A stretch of DNA of 64,000 nt from Herbiconiux solani NBRC 106740 (GTDB lineage Bacteria; Actinomycetota; Actinomycetes; Actinomycetales; Microbacteriaceae), in contig NZ_BCST01000002.1 of NCBI RefSeq assembly GCF_001571005.1, forward strand, positions 186,001 through 250,000. The letters run 5' to 3'. The notes under the pieces are model-generated. The model was given only the letters and a program-made list of their open reading frames with translations. It was not told the origin of the DNA and searched no databases. Of this stretch, positions 43,774 through 51,396 are shown piece after piece. The position numbers and the translations under genes are program-made. Within the stretch, counting starts at the first letter, position 1, and each line of letters begins with the position of its first letter.

Positions 43774-46037
43774 GCGGACAGCCCCTCCGCCTGGATGGCC
43801 GTGATGGCGATGGTGTTCACGATGTCGGGCACGAGCGCTCCTCGGGACAGGTCGTTGATCGGCTTCCGCAGCCCCTGCAGCACGGGCCCGATGGCCACGG
43901 CTCCGGCGCTGCGCTGCACGGCCTTGTAGGTGTTGTTACCGGTGTTCAGGTCGGGGAAGATGAACACCGTCGCGCGGCCGGCCACCTTCGAACCGGGCAT
44001 CTTGGCCGCGGCGACCACCGCATCCGTCGCCGCGTCGTACTGGATCGGCCCCTCGACCGGCAGGTCGGGGCGGGCCGCCCGCACGAGGGCGGTGGCCTCG
44101 CGCACCTTCTCGACGTCGGCGCCCGAACCGGAGGACCCGGTCGAGTACGACAGCATCGCGACCCGCGGGTCGATTCCGAACTGCACTGCCGTCTCGGAGG
44201 ACGAGACCGCGATGTCGGCGAGCTGGTCGCTCGTGGGGTCGGGCACGACGGCGCAGTCGCCGTAGACCAGCACCCGGTCGGCGAGCGCCATCAGGAACAC
44301 GCTCGACACGACCGAGACCTCGGGGCGCGTTTTGATGATCTCGAACGCGGGCCGGATGGTGTGGGCTGTCGTGTGGGCCGCACCCGACACCATCCCGTCG
44401 GCCAGTCCCAGCTGCACCATCATCGTGCCGAAGTACGAGACGTCGGCGACGGTGTCGAAGGCCATGTCGTAGGTGATGCCCTTGTGGGCGCGGAGCTTCT
44501 GGTACTCCTCGGCGAAGCGTGCGCGCAGCACGGCGTCGAAGGGGCTGACGACCGCGGCGCCGTCGATGTCGAGGCCGAGCTCGGCGGCCCGGCCGCGCAC
44601 CTCCTCCTCCTCGCCGAGGATCGTGAGCCGGGCGACCTGGCGCTTGAGCACCGTGCTCGCGGCCCGGAGGATGCGGTCGTCGCCGCCCTCGGGCAGCACG
44701 ATGTGCCGGCCCGCCAGCCGCGCGCGATCCAGCAGGCCGTACTCGAACATCAGCGGCGTGACGACATCGGCCTTCGAGACGTCGAGCAGCTCGAGCAACT
44801 GCTTTCCGTCGACGTACTGCTCGAACAGGCCGAGCGCGTTGTCGTACTTCACCTGCGAGTCGGCGGCGAGCCGGCCGCGGGTCGAGGTGATGCGCACGGC
44901 GGTCTCGTAGGTGCCGAGCTCAGTCGAGATGATCGGGATCTTCGGGTCGAGGCCCTCGATCAGCCGCATCACCGGCTCGGGCACCTCGAACCCGCCGTTC
45001 AGCACGATGCCGGCCAGCGACGGGAAGGTTCCCGAGGCGTTGGCCATCAGCACGGCCAGCAGCAGTTCGGCCCGGTCGCCGGGCACGACGACGACGGCGC
45101 CCTCGGTGAGCCGGGGCAGCACGTTGCGCATCGACATCGCGGCGACGACGACGCCGAGCGCCTCGCGGGCGAGCAGGCGCGGGTCGCCGAGCACGAGGGT
45201 TCCGTCGATCGACTCGACGATGCCGCCCACGCTCGGGGCGACCAGCACGCGGTCCTCCGGGATGGCCCAGACCGGGATGCGGCGGGGCTGTACGGGGATG
45301 GCGCCGGTCGCGGTGTCGGCGGACGAGCCGCCCGAGCCGGACCCAGCGCCCGATGCGGCGGCGGATGCGGCCAGGCTGTCCGCGGCGTCGCGCGAGGCCA
45401 GCCCGATCGCGTCGCGGATCTTCTCCAGGTGCCCCGGATCCGACCGGTTCGAGATGATGCCGACCAGCGTCGCGTGCGCGTTCCGCAACTCGACCAGGGC
45501 GAGCTCGGTGATCTGGCGCATCTCGTCGGCCGAGCGCGCCTCGGTGTGGCCGAGCAGTTCATCCGAGCCCTGCCCGCGACGGCCGCCGAGCACGAGCAGC
45601 ACGGGGGCGCCGAGGTTCGCGGCGATGCGGGCGTTGAAGCCGAGCTCGGTGGGGCTGCCGACGTCGGTGTAGTCCGAGCCGAGGATGACGACGGCGTCGC
45701 ACTCGCGCTCGACCGCCTTGTACCGCTCGACGATCCGCGAGAGCGCGCGCTCCGGATCCTCGTGCACGTCGTCGTAGGTCACGCCGATCGCCTGCTCGTA
45801 CGCGAGGTCGCTGCCGTCGTGGTCGAGCAGCAGTTCGAGCACGTAGTCGCGCGAGCTGACCGAGCGCGCCACCGGGCGGAAGACGCCCACCCGCCGCACC
45901 GAGCGGCGGAGCATCTCGAGCACCCCGAGGGCGATCGTGGATTTGCCGGAATGGCCCTCAGCGCTCGTGATGTAGATGCTCTTCACGCCGGTGGGCTGCG
46001 CGGGAGCGGGGGCAGGGATGTTGTCGACTGGTGTCAC
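43770..46037 (-). CDS. pta: Phosphate acetyltransferase, long form
   Basis: The 755-residue long-form enzyme has an N-terminal dethiobiotin-synthetase-like P-loop domain (YITSAEGHSGKSTIALGVLE, about 20-250), a DRTGG domain (about 265-390) and the C-terminal catalytic domain (about 425-750: HIVLPEGGDDRILRAA, GMVSGAAHTTAHTIRPAF, DCAVVPDPTSDQLADIA, KVAGRATVFIFPDLNTGNN). It interconverts acetyl-CoA and acetyl phosphate. A Ser/Gly/Ala-rich insert (about 215-240) lies between the first two domains. The GTG start follows GAGGA. It is first gene of the pta-ackA operon. Confidence 0.96.
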   Translation of the reverse strand: MTPVDNIPAPAPAQPTGVKSIYITSAEGHSGKSTIALGVLEMLRRSVRRVGVFRPVARSVSSRDYVLELLLDHDGSDLAYEQAIGVTYDDVHEDPERALSRIVERYKAVERECDAVVILGSDYTDVGSPTELGFNARIAANLGAPVLLVLGGRRGQGSDELLGHTEARSADEMRQITELALVELRNAHATLVGIISNRSDPGHLEKIRDAIGLASRDAADSLAASAAASGAGSGSGGSSADTATGAIPVQPRRIPVWAIPEDRVLVAPSVGGIVESIDGTLVLGDPRLLAREALGVVVAAMSMRNVLPRLTEGAVVVVPGDRAELLLAVLMANASGTFPSLAGIVLNGGFEVPEPVMRLIEGLDPKIPIISTELGTYETAVRITSTRGRLAADSQVKYDNALGLFEQYVDGKQLLELLDVSKADVVTPLMFEYGLLDRARLAGRHIVLPEGGDDRILRAASTVLKRQVARLTILGEEEEVRGRAAELGLDIDGAAVVSPFDAVLRARFAEEYQKLRAHKGITYDMAFDTVADVSYFGTMMVQLGLADGMVSGAAHTTAHTIRPAFEIIKTRPEVSVVSSVFLMALADRVLVYGDCAVVPDPTSDQLADIAVSSSETAVQFGIDPRVAMLSYSTGSSGSGADVEKVREATALVRAARPDLPVEGPIQYDAATDAVVAAAKMPGSKVAGRATVFIFPDLNTGNNTYKAVQRSAGAVAIGPVLQGLRKPINDLSRGALVPDIVNTIAITAIQAEGLSA

Positions 46038-46099
46038 GGAATCCTCTTCGGTCGTCCGCTTCCAATCCTAGGCCGGGGCCTCTGGGAAACGCCCTGCCG

Positions 46100-46762
46100 T
46101 CAGCCGCAGTACTCCTTGAGGTCGACGCTGTCGCGGCTGACCTCGATGATGTTGACGGTGGCGGCGTCGACGCTGGTGAAGTGGATGAAGCTCGACCCCT
46201 CCTGCACCAGATAGCCCGGGCGTCCTTGTGAGTCGGTATAGGACTGCGCGTCGGGGTAGGCGGCGAGCAGCTGATCGAACGTCGATCCCGCGGAGATGCC
46301 GCTCGCGGTGTGCGGGCGGCCCGAGATGTCGACGGTCTGGGAGGGCCCCGTGATCGCGACCGCCACGACGGGCGATTCCGAGCCGTCCCCCACGGCGACC
46401 ACGCCGGAGTTGAAGAACATCGCGACCCCGGGCCGGCAGCTCTCCCCAGGCGGCACCACCTCGTCGACCACCTCGGCGAGGGGCCGGTCGAGCTGCACGG
46501 GGCCGATGCCCCCGGCGGAGATGATCCAGGTCGCCATGTCGGCGGGGTCGTAGGCGTCGGCCGACGGGGTCGGCGGCTCGGTCGGGGTGGGTGTCACCGG
46601 GGGTGCCGGCGTGGGGGCGGCCGTCGGCGTGCGGGTCGGGGTGGGGGTCACGGTGACCGTGGGGGTGGGGCTCGGCGCCGCAGCCGGCCCCGTGCATCCG
46701 GATGCCGTCAGCGCGAGGGCCGCGGCCAGAACCGCCGTGACGATGCGGTGTCGTGCTCTCAT
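46100..46762 (-). CDS. Lipoprotein with Pro/Thr-rich stalk
   Basis: The 220-residue protein starts at ATG 46760-46762 with GGGGGAG upstream. The signal peptide ends at lipobox LTASGC, followed by a stalk of about 55 residues made almost only of Pro, Thr and Val (PTPTVTVTPTPTRTPTAAPT) and a compact domain with two Cys (CRPGVAMFFNSG, EYCG). The fold resembles small lipoproteins of unknown function frequent in Microbacteriaceae. TACCGT at 46790-46795 gives a promoter with a short leader; the region upstream carries two copies of a 20-bp repeat. Confidence 0.72.
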   Translation of the reverse strand: MRARHRIVTAVLAAALALTASGCTGPAAAPSPTPTVTVTPTPTRTPTAAPTPAPPVTPTPTEPPTPSADAYDPADMATWIISAGGIGPVQLDRPLAEVVDEVVPPGESCRPGVAMFFNSGVVAVGDGSESPVVAVAITGPSQTVDISGRPHTASGISAGSTFDQLLAAYPDAQSYTDSQGRPGYLVQEGSSFIHFTSVDAATVNIIEVSRDSVDLKEYCG

Positions 46763-46789
46763 CGATGCTCCCCCTGATCGGTGAAGCTC

Positions 46790-46795
46790 ACGGTA
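46790..46795 (-). promoter_or_regulatory. Probable -10 box of the lipoprotein gene
   Basis: TACCGT on the minus strand, 27 nt before the ATG, overlapping the 8-bp palindrome ACACGTGT at 46795-46802, a possible operator. Confidence 0.4.
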
Positions 46796-46810
46796 CACGT
46801 GTCGAGCAGA

Positions 46811-46850
46811 ATCGACCGCGGGTTAAAAGAGTCGACCGCGGGTTAAAAGA
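46811..46850. repeat. 20-bp tandem repeat in a divergent promoter region
   Basis: TCGACCGCGGGTTAAAAGA occurs at 46812-46830 and 46832-46850, preceded by A and G respectively, giving two 20-bp units. Each contains the palindrome CCGCGG followed by an AT-rich TTAAAA, unusual for this GC-rich DNA. It sits about 50 nt upstream of the lipoprotein gene start. Confidence 0.7.
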
Positions 46851-47015
46851 GAAGGACTCCCCGCGCACCCGCCAGAGCCCGGTTACCCTTGCTACGTTTC
46901 CGTCCTGGGGGAGTTGGCCTGGATGGCGCCACACGGGGAGCCGTCGACCAGTGTAGCAAGTCCCGCCGAGCACTCGCGCCTTGAGGATGCCCCGCCCGAG
47001 GCGTTGACTGGGGAG

Positions 47016-47669
47016 ATGAAGATCGCCATCGCGGGTGGGCACGGGCAGATCGCCCTGCTCACCACCAAGCTGCTCAGTGCATCCGGCCACGAGGTCTGGG
47101 GCATCACCCGCAATCCCGACCACGGGGCCGACATCGAGGAGGCCGGAGGTCAGCCGCTCGTGCTCGACCTCGAGAAATCCGACTCCGAGCAGCTCGCCTC
47201 CGAGCTGTCGTCACGCTCGATCGAGGCCGTGGTGTTCGCCGCCGGCTCCGGCCCGGGCAGCACGGCCGAGCGCAAGCTCACGGTCGACCGCGACGGCGCC
47301 GTGCTGCTCGCCGACGCGGCCTGGCGAGCGGGGGCCTCGCGCTACGTGCTCATCTCGTCGATGGGTGCCGACTCGTTCGACCCCGACAGCGACGACGTCT
47401 TCCAGGTCTACCTGCGCGCGAAGAGCGAAGCGGATGCGGCGGTGCGCGCCTCGGAGCTCGACTGGACGATCGTGCGCCCCGGCGGCCTGACCGACGATGC
47501 GGCGACCGGCTCGGTCACGCTCGCCGAGGAGACCGGGCGCGGCAGCATCCCGCGCGCCGACGTCGCCTGGATCGTGACCCAGCTGCTCACCACGGGCGAT
47601 GCCGTGCACCGGCAGTTCGAGGCAATCTCGGGGCCGACGCCGATCGCCGAGGCGCTCCGCGCGCTCTGA
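47016..47669 (+). CDS. NAD(P)-binding Rossmann-fold protein (atypical SDR)
   Basis: The 217-residue protein begins directly with a dinucleotide-binding motif (MKIAIAGGHGQIALLTTKLL, GGxGxxA), followed by VVFAAGSGPGS, the YVLISSMGAD strand and a KSEADAAVRASELDWTIVRPG segment typical of atypical short-chain dehydrogenases such as NmrA/YwnB-like proteins. ATG 47016 is chosen since family members start here; ATG 46923 has a better ribosome binding site (GGGGGAG, nine nt) and would add 31 residues of no evident fold. TACGTT at 46893 is a candidate promoter. Likely a reductase or sensor of NADPH; substrate unknown. Confidence 0.82.
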   Translation: MKIAIAGGHGQIALLTTKLLSASGHEVWGITRNPDHGADIEEAGGQPLVLDLEKSDSEQLASELSSRSIEAVVFAAGSGPGSTAERKLTVDRDGAVLLADAAWRAGASRYVLISSMGADSFDPDSDDVFQVYLRAKSEADAAVRASELDWTIVRPGGLTDDAATGSVTLAEETGRGSIPRADVAWIVTQLLTTGDAVHRQFEAISGPTPIAEALRAL

Positions 47670-47699
47670 GCGGGCCCAGCGCGGGCCCGAATCGTGATC

Positions 47700-47739
47700 G
47701 GGCGCGATGACCAGGTAGGATGCTTCTTGGTCATCGCCC
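47700..47739. other. Inverted repeat upstream of the tRNA gene
   Basis: GATGACCA (47706-47713) and TGGTCATC (47728-47735), with outer GGGC/GCCC, form a hairpin lying between the Rossmann gene and tRNA-Ser. The loop holds TAGGAT, a possible -10 box for the tRNA. It could end the preceding mRNA. Confidence 0.45.
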
Positions 47740-47760
47740 GTTCGCGGGAATGATGCTCCA

Positions 47761-47848
47761 GGAGAATTCGCCTAGTGGCCTATGGCGCACGCTTGGAAAG
47801 CGTGTTGGGTGCAAGCCCTCGGGGGTTCGAATCCCCCATTCTCCGCCA
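47761..47848 (+). tRNA. tRNA-Ser (anticodon GGA)
   Basis: The 88-nt cloverleaf has acceptor arms GGAGAAT (47761-47767) and ATTCTCC (47838-47844), discriminator G and encoded CCA (47846-47848). The anticodon arm is CACGC-TTGGAAA-GCGTG with anticodon GGA at 47795-47797. The long variable arm (TTGGGTGCAAGCCC) is typical of class II tRNA-Ser, and the T arm contains GGTTCGAATCC. It reads UCC and UCU codons. Confidence 0.97.
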
Positions 47849-47873
47849 GTCGTTTCACGGTCCGCGACGGACC

Positions 47874-47930
47874 GAATGAAAAACGGGGCCCTCGAGTGCA
47901 TAGTGCACGCGAGGGCCCCGTTTCTCATTC
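47874..47930. terminator. Strong bidirectional terminator between tRNA-Ser and a convergent gene
   Basis: AAAACGGGGCCCTCG (47880-47894) faces CGAGGGCCCCGTTT (47910-47923), with an inner GTGCA-TAG-TGCAC stem and outer GAATGA/TCATTC arms. The A run on the left and T run on the right allow termination in both directions: for the tRNA transcript and for the metallophosphoesterase gene. Confidence 0.85.
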
Positions 47931-47963
47931 CGTTCGGGAGCGAGTAGCGCCGTCCGCGGTGGG

Positions 47964-50582
47964 TCAGCCCTCGGAGCGGGCGCGGCGGGTGCGCAGCACC
48001 AGCAGCAGCACGCCACCGGCGAGCAGCACGAGCACCCCGGCCGCGAGCCCGAGCTGAGGCGCGAAGCCGGTGGCTGCGAGGCTGCCCGTTCCGGTCGTCG
48101 ACGTCGCCGAACCGGCCGGCGCGGTCGTCGACCCCGGGGTCGGCTGACCAGCGGTCGGCGCGGGCGTCGGCGTGGCCGTCGGCGTCGGCGTCGGCCCGGC
48201 ACCCGGTGCCGCCGCGATCGAGAACGCGACCGTCACCGGCTCCGAGCTGCGGGCGCCGAGCGCCTGCGCCGCCGAGTATGAGTACGACCCCGCCGCGGTC
48301 AGCGTCGAGGGGAACGAGTACGACCAGGTGCCGTCCGCACCCACGATCGTCGCGACCTCCAGGGCGGTGAGGTGCGCGTTCGACTCGGTGCGGGCCGACT
48401 CGGCGGCCAGCGCCACGGCACCGCCCTCGATCTGCACCGACGCCCCGGGGAGCCCGGTGCCGGAGAGCGTCGTGACCTTCGAGCCCGCCGGCAGCGAGCC
48501 CGACGGGGCATCCGTCACCGAGAACCCGGTGAGGTCGGCGCGCGAGGTGAGCCACTCGGCCGGGCCGGTCGGGTGGTCGATGATGCGGGTCTCGCCGACG
48601 CAGCCGTTCCAGCCGTTGCGGGCGGCGTCATCCACCCAGTCCGAGCCGATGATCCAGGGCATGTCGGGGTTGGCCGCGAGCCCGGCGGCATCGATCGCGT
48701 TGCGGAGCACGGGAGCCCCGTCGACGTACATCGTGATGGTGCCGGCGATCGCGTCTCCGACCACGGCCACGTGCGCCCAGGAGTCGACCATGATCTCGCC
48801 CGACCAGTTGGTCTTGTCGCCCTTGGTGGGGTCGCCGGGAACGGCGGTCCACTGGAACTCGCGCAGGTTCGAGATGCCGAGCGCCGTAGGCGATGCGGTC
48901 CAGTCCCACTGGGTCTTCGCGAAGCCGTCGATCTTCGAGCGGTTGCCGGTGTGCACGAGGAACTTCGACCAGCCGTTCACGGACGAGTCCCATTCAGGAG
49001 CCATCTTCACGAAGGTCTCGATGGTGTACCCCTTCGAGAAGTCGGCGTTGTTGACGGGCGCATCCGCATCCGTCGTCAGGTAGCTGTAGCGCGAGCCGCT
49101 CGAGTCGGCGAAGCAGACGCCGGCCTGGTCGGCCGAGTAGCCGTGCACGTCGTCCGACTCCACGGTGACGTCGGCGATCTCGGTGCCCACCGAGTTCGTC
49201 TTCGCCGGGTCGGCGCGGTGCAGGTCGTTGGCACCCGGGGCCGCGCCCGAGACGGAGGTCGCGACATCCGGGATCGTGACGTCGGTGCCCACCACCCCGT
49301 CGAGGCCGTTGAACTGCCAGTGTGCGAGCGTGCCGTCGACCTCGGGGTAGTCGGCGGGTGAACCCGGGAACTGCGTCGTGATCGGGTCGGGGCCCTCGAA
49401 GCCGTCGAGCAGGATGTCGCGGGCCTTCTGCGAGAGCGACGCCGAGTCGGCCGGCCCGGCGGCGAAGGTGGGGTTGAAGCCCTTGAAGCGCTCGGAGAAG
49501 TCGATCGGCAGGGTGAACTGCTGCTGCGACCCCTCGAGGAAGGGCTGGTCGTAGCTGGTGAGCGTGTCCTGCGGCTTCCAGGTGACCCACGGCGACGCGG
49601 TCTGCACGTTGATCACGTCGTGCGTGAGGTCGAACTCGTACAGCCCGAGGTAGCCGTCGCCGCCCTCGTAGGCCATCTGGTAGTCGATGACGACCTCGGT
49701 GACCGCGTGCCCGAAGTCGTTGGTCTTCTGCAGACGCGACGACCCGTGGAAGTGCCCGTTCAGGGTGAGGAAGATCTGGTCGTGGCCCTTGATCAGCTTG
49801 TCCCAGAGGCGCAGTCCGTAGTCGGTCTCGCGCGGCGACTCGCCATCGGGGTCGATGTCGATCACCTGGTGGGTGGTGAGGATGACGGGCACGGTGGGAT
49901 GCGCGGCCATCACGTCGCTCGCCCACTTCAGAGTGGCGTCCGAGGCCCGCCAGGAGAGCGCGAGCACCATGTACTGCTGCCCGTCGGCCTCGAAGATGTG
50001 GAACTGGTTGAACCCGGTGGGGTCGCTGCCCTGGAAGGTGCTGACGTTCGCCGCGCGCTTCGGGCCGAACCACTGCAGGAACGGCTCGTTGGGCAGGTTG
50101 TACTGGTCGTCGTAGAGGTTGTCGTTGCTGTCGCGCACGTCGTGGTTGCCGGCCAGGATCGAGTAGGGCAGCTTCGCCTCGTCGAGGTTCTTCATCGCGT
50201 TGTCGGCGGCGACCCACTCGTTGTTGACGCCGACCCGGTCGACGATGTCGCCCAGGTGCGTGACGAAGGGGATCTGCAGGTCGTCGGCGTTGGCCGCCAG
50301 CCACTCGGTCTGCACCGAGAACGGGTCGTCGCCGTAGCGCGGCATGAACTGGTCGGCCGAGTACCGCGAGTAGAACTGCGTGTCGGGCAGCACCACCAGG
50401 GTGAAGCGCGAGGCGTCGCCCTGGTCGGCGGCGACCTCGGTGGTCGGCGCCGCGGGTGCGGCGAGGGGAACGGATGCGGGAACCGCCGGCGCAGCGGAGG
50501 CCGGGGCCGCGGCGACGAGCGCCCCGGCCGCCAGGCACCCCGCCAGCGCTGCGGCTGGGATGGTGGAGAGAAGTCTTTTCAC
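47964..50582 (-). CDS. LAATG-anchored metallophosphoesterase with LamG-like domain
   Basis: The 872-residue protein has a signal peptide (AAALAGCLAAGALVAAAPAS), a calcineurin-like phosphoesterase domain (about 60-340) with the metal ligands in LVVLPDTQFY, THLGDIVD, LAGNHDVRD, LTTHQVIDI and TLNGHFHGS, a LamG-type jelly-roll (about 430-680, IETFVKMAPEWD, DSWAHVAVVGD, ITMYVDGAPVLR), an Ig-like domain (about 690-790), a Pro/Thr stalk, the sorting signal LAATG, a membrane span and RTRRARSEG. It should sit on the cell wall and cleave phosphoesters outside the cell. GTG 50580-50582 (MKRLLS) is chosen with GGGG upstream; GTG three codons earlier is possible. Confidence 0.85.
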   Translation of the reverse strand: MKRLLSTIPAAALAGCLAAGALVAAAPASAAPAVPASVPLAAPAAPTTEVAADQGDASRFTLVVLPDTQFYSRYSADQFMPRYGDDPFSVQTEWLAANADDLQIPFVTHLGDIVDRVGVNNEWVAADNAMKNLDEAKLPYSILAGNHDVRDSNDNLYDDQYNLPNEPFLQWFGPKRAANVSTFQGSDPTGFNQFHIFEADGQQYMVLALSWRASDATLKWASDVMAAHPTVPVILTTHQVIDIDPDGESPRETDYGLRLWDKLIKGHDQIFLTLNGHFHGSSRLQKTNDFGHAVTEVVIDYQMAYEGGDGYLGLYEFDLTHDVINVQTASPWVTWKPQDTLTSYDQPFLEGSQQQFTLPIDFSERFKGFNPTFAAGPADSASLSQKARDILLDGFEGPDPITTQFPGSPADYPEVDGTLAHWQFNGLDGVVGTDVTIPDVATSVSGAAPGANDLHRADPAKTNSVGTEIADVTVESDDVHGYSADQAGVCFADSSGSRYSYLTTDADAPVNNADFSKGYTIETFVKMAPEWDSSVNGWSKFLVHTGNRSKIDGFAKTQWDWTASPTALGISNLREFQWTAVPGDPTKGDKTNWSGEIMVDSWAHVAVVGDAIAGTITMYVDGAPVLRNAIDAAGLAANPDMPWIIGSDWVDDAARNGWNGCVGETRIIDHPTGPAEWLTSRADLTGFSVTDAPSGSLPAGSKVTTLSGTGLPGASVQIEGGAVALAAESARTESNAHLTALEVATIVGADGTWSYSFPSTLTAAGSYSYSAAQALGARSSEPVTVAFSIAAAPGAGPTPTPTATPTPAPTAGQPTPGSTTAPAGSATSTTGTGSLAATGFAPQLGLAAGVLVLLAGGVLLLVLRTRRARSEG

Positions 50583-50685
50583 GCACCCCACGCTCGGCGA
50601 GAGCGCCGACCGGCTTCTGGACGCTGGTTGAACTGACCCCTATCCGAGGGTGAACGATCCCGGCGGGAGGTTAACGGATAGGTGT

Positions 50686-51123
50686 CTACCGCTCGCCGGC
50701 CTCGATCGCCTCGACCGCGCGGGGGTCGGCACCGTCGAGGAACTCCGTCAGGCGCTCGACCTCGCCCGTCTCGCCGATGCTCTCGGCCGCGCGACGCAGC
50801 ATGTAGAGCGAGAGCAGCACGCCCCGGTTCGGCTCGTGCGACCACGGCACCGGACCCTGGCCCTTCCAGCCCGCACGGCGCAGGGCGTCGAGCCCGCGGT
50901 GGTAGCCGACGCGCGCGAAGGCGTACGACTGCACGGGCTCGCCGCGGTACCAGGCGCGGTCGGCCAGGGTGGCCCAGGCCAGCGACGAGGTCGGGAACGA
51001 CTTCACGGTCTGCTCCAGCACCTCGTCGACGTCGTAGCCGATGGCGCGCGACAGCGAGTCGGCGACGCCGGGCTCTTCGGGCAGGAGGGTCTCGGGCAGG
51101 CCGAGGAGGTTCGCGTTGCTCAT
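50686..51123 (-). CDS. DUF3151 family protein
   Basis: The 145-residue helical protein (MSNANLLGLPETLLPEEPGV, FPTSSLAWATLADRAW, SYAFARVGYHRGLDALRRAGW, VPWSHEPNRGVLLSLYMLRRAA) matches the DUF3151 family of actinobacteria as I know it. It resembles TPR-like helical pairs. Function is unknown in the family. TAAGAT lies six nt before the ATG with no proper Shine-Dalgarno spacing, so the mRNA is probably leaderless. Confidence 0.85.
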   Translation of the reverse strand: MSNANLLGLPETLLPEEPGVADSLSRAIGYDVDEVLEQTVKSFPTSSLAWATLADRAWYRGEPVQSYAFARVGYHRGLDALRRAGWKGQGPVPWSHEPNRGVLLSLYMLRRAAESIGETGEVERLTEFLDGADPRAVEAIEAGER

Positions 51124-51129
51124 GCTCCG

Positions 51130-51135
51130 ATCTTA
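51130..51135 (-). promoter_or_regulatory. -10 box for leaderless DUF3151 mRNA
   Basis: TAAGAT on the minus strand ends six nt before the ATG at 51123 and follows directly after the terminator hairpin at 51143-51170. Confidence 0.5.
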
Positions 51136-51142
51136 AACGGGA

Positions 51143-51170
51143 AACGCCCCCGCCGATCGGCGGGGGCGTT
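51143..51170 (-). terminator. Perfect GC-rich hairpin terminator after a tiny ORF
   Basis: AACGCCCCCGCC and GGCGGGGGCGTT are exact inverse copies around GATC. On the minus strand the stem is followed by TCCC, then the DUF3151 promoter. It ends the transcript that contains the 15-codon ORF at 51206-51253. Confidence 0.85.
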
Positions 51171-51174
51171 CTCG

Positions 51175-51332
51175 AATTCGAGCTGGAAATGCTTGCGCCT
51201 GAGCGTCAGGCCAGCACCTTCTGAATCGAGCCCAATGAAATAAGCACCTTCATATCGACTCCCTTCGTTGTTCCGTGCACCCATTCTGAACCCGTCCGTC
51301 GCCGGACGCCAGTGGCTGTCGAGAATTCGAGC
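51175..51332. repeat. AATTCGAGC direct repeats flanking the tiny ORF
   Basis: AATTCGAGC occurs at 51175-51183 (within the palindrome CTCGAATTCGAG, 51171-51182) and at 51324-51332 (as CGAGAATTCGAGC). The 140 nt between them hold the tiny ORF and its ribosome binding site and are visibly poorer in GC than the neighbourhood. Confidence 0.45.
51206..51253 (-). CDS. Possible 15-residue peptide MKVLISLGSIQKVLA
   Basis: A 15-codon ORF with the excellent ribosome binding site AAGGGAG seven nt before its ATG, followed 36 nt after the stop by a perfect terminator hairpin. The peptide is amphipathic and basic. The region lies between phosphoketolase (stop at 51397) and the DUF3151 gene, both on the same strand, so it could be the last gene of the phosphoketolase transcript or a separate short RNA. 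No known leader or toxin peptide is recognised. It is either a real microprotein or a fortuitous ORF in an untranslated RNA. Confidence 0.4.
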   Translation of the reverse strand: MKVLISLGSIQKVLA

Positions 51333-51396
51333 GAAGATCCAGCGCGCTCAGGGCGAACACCGAGCAGCGAGTACCGAGCCCGAGCACGCCCGCAGC

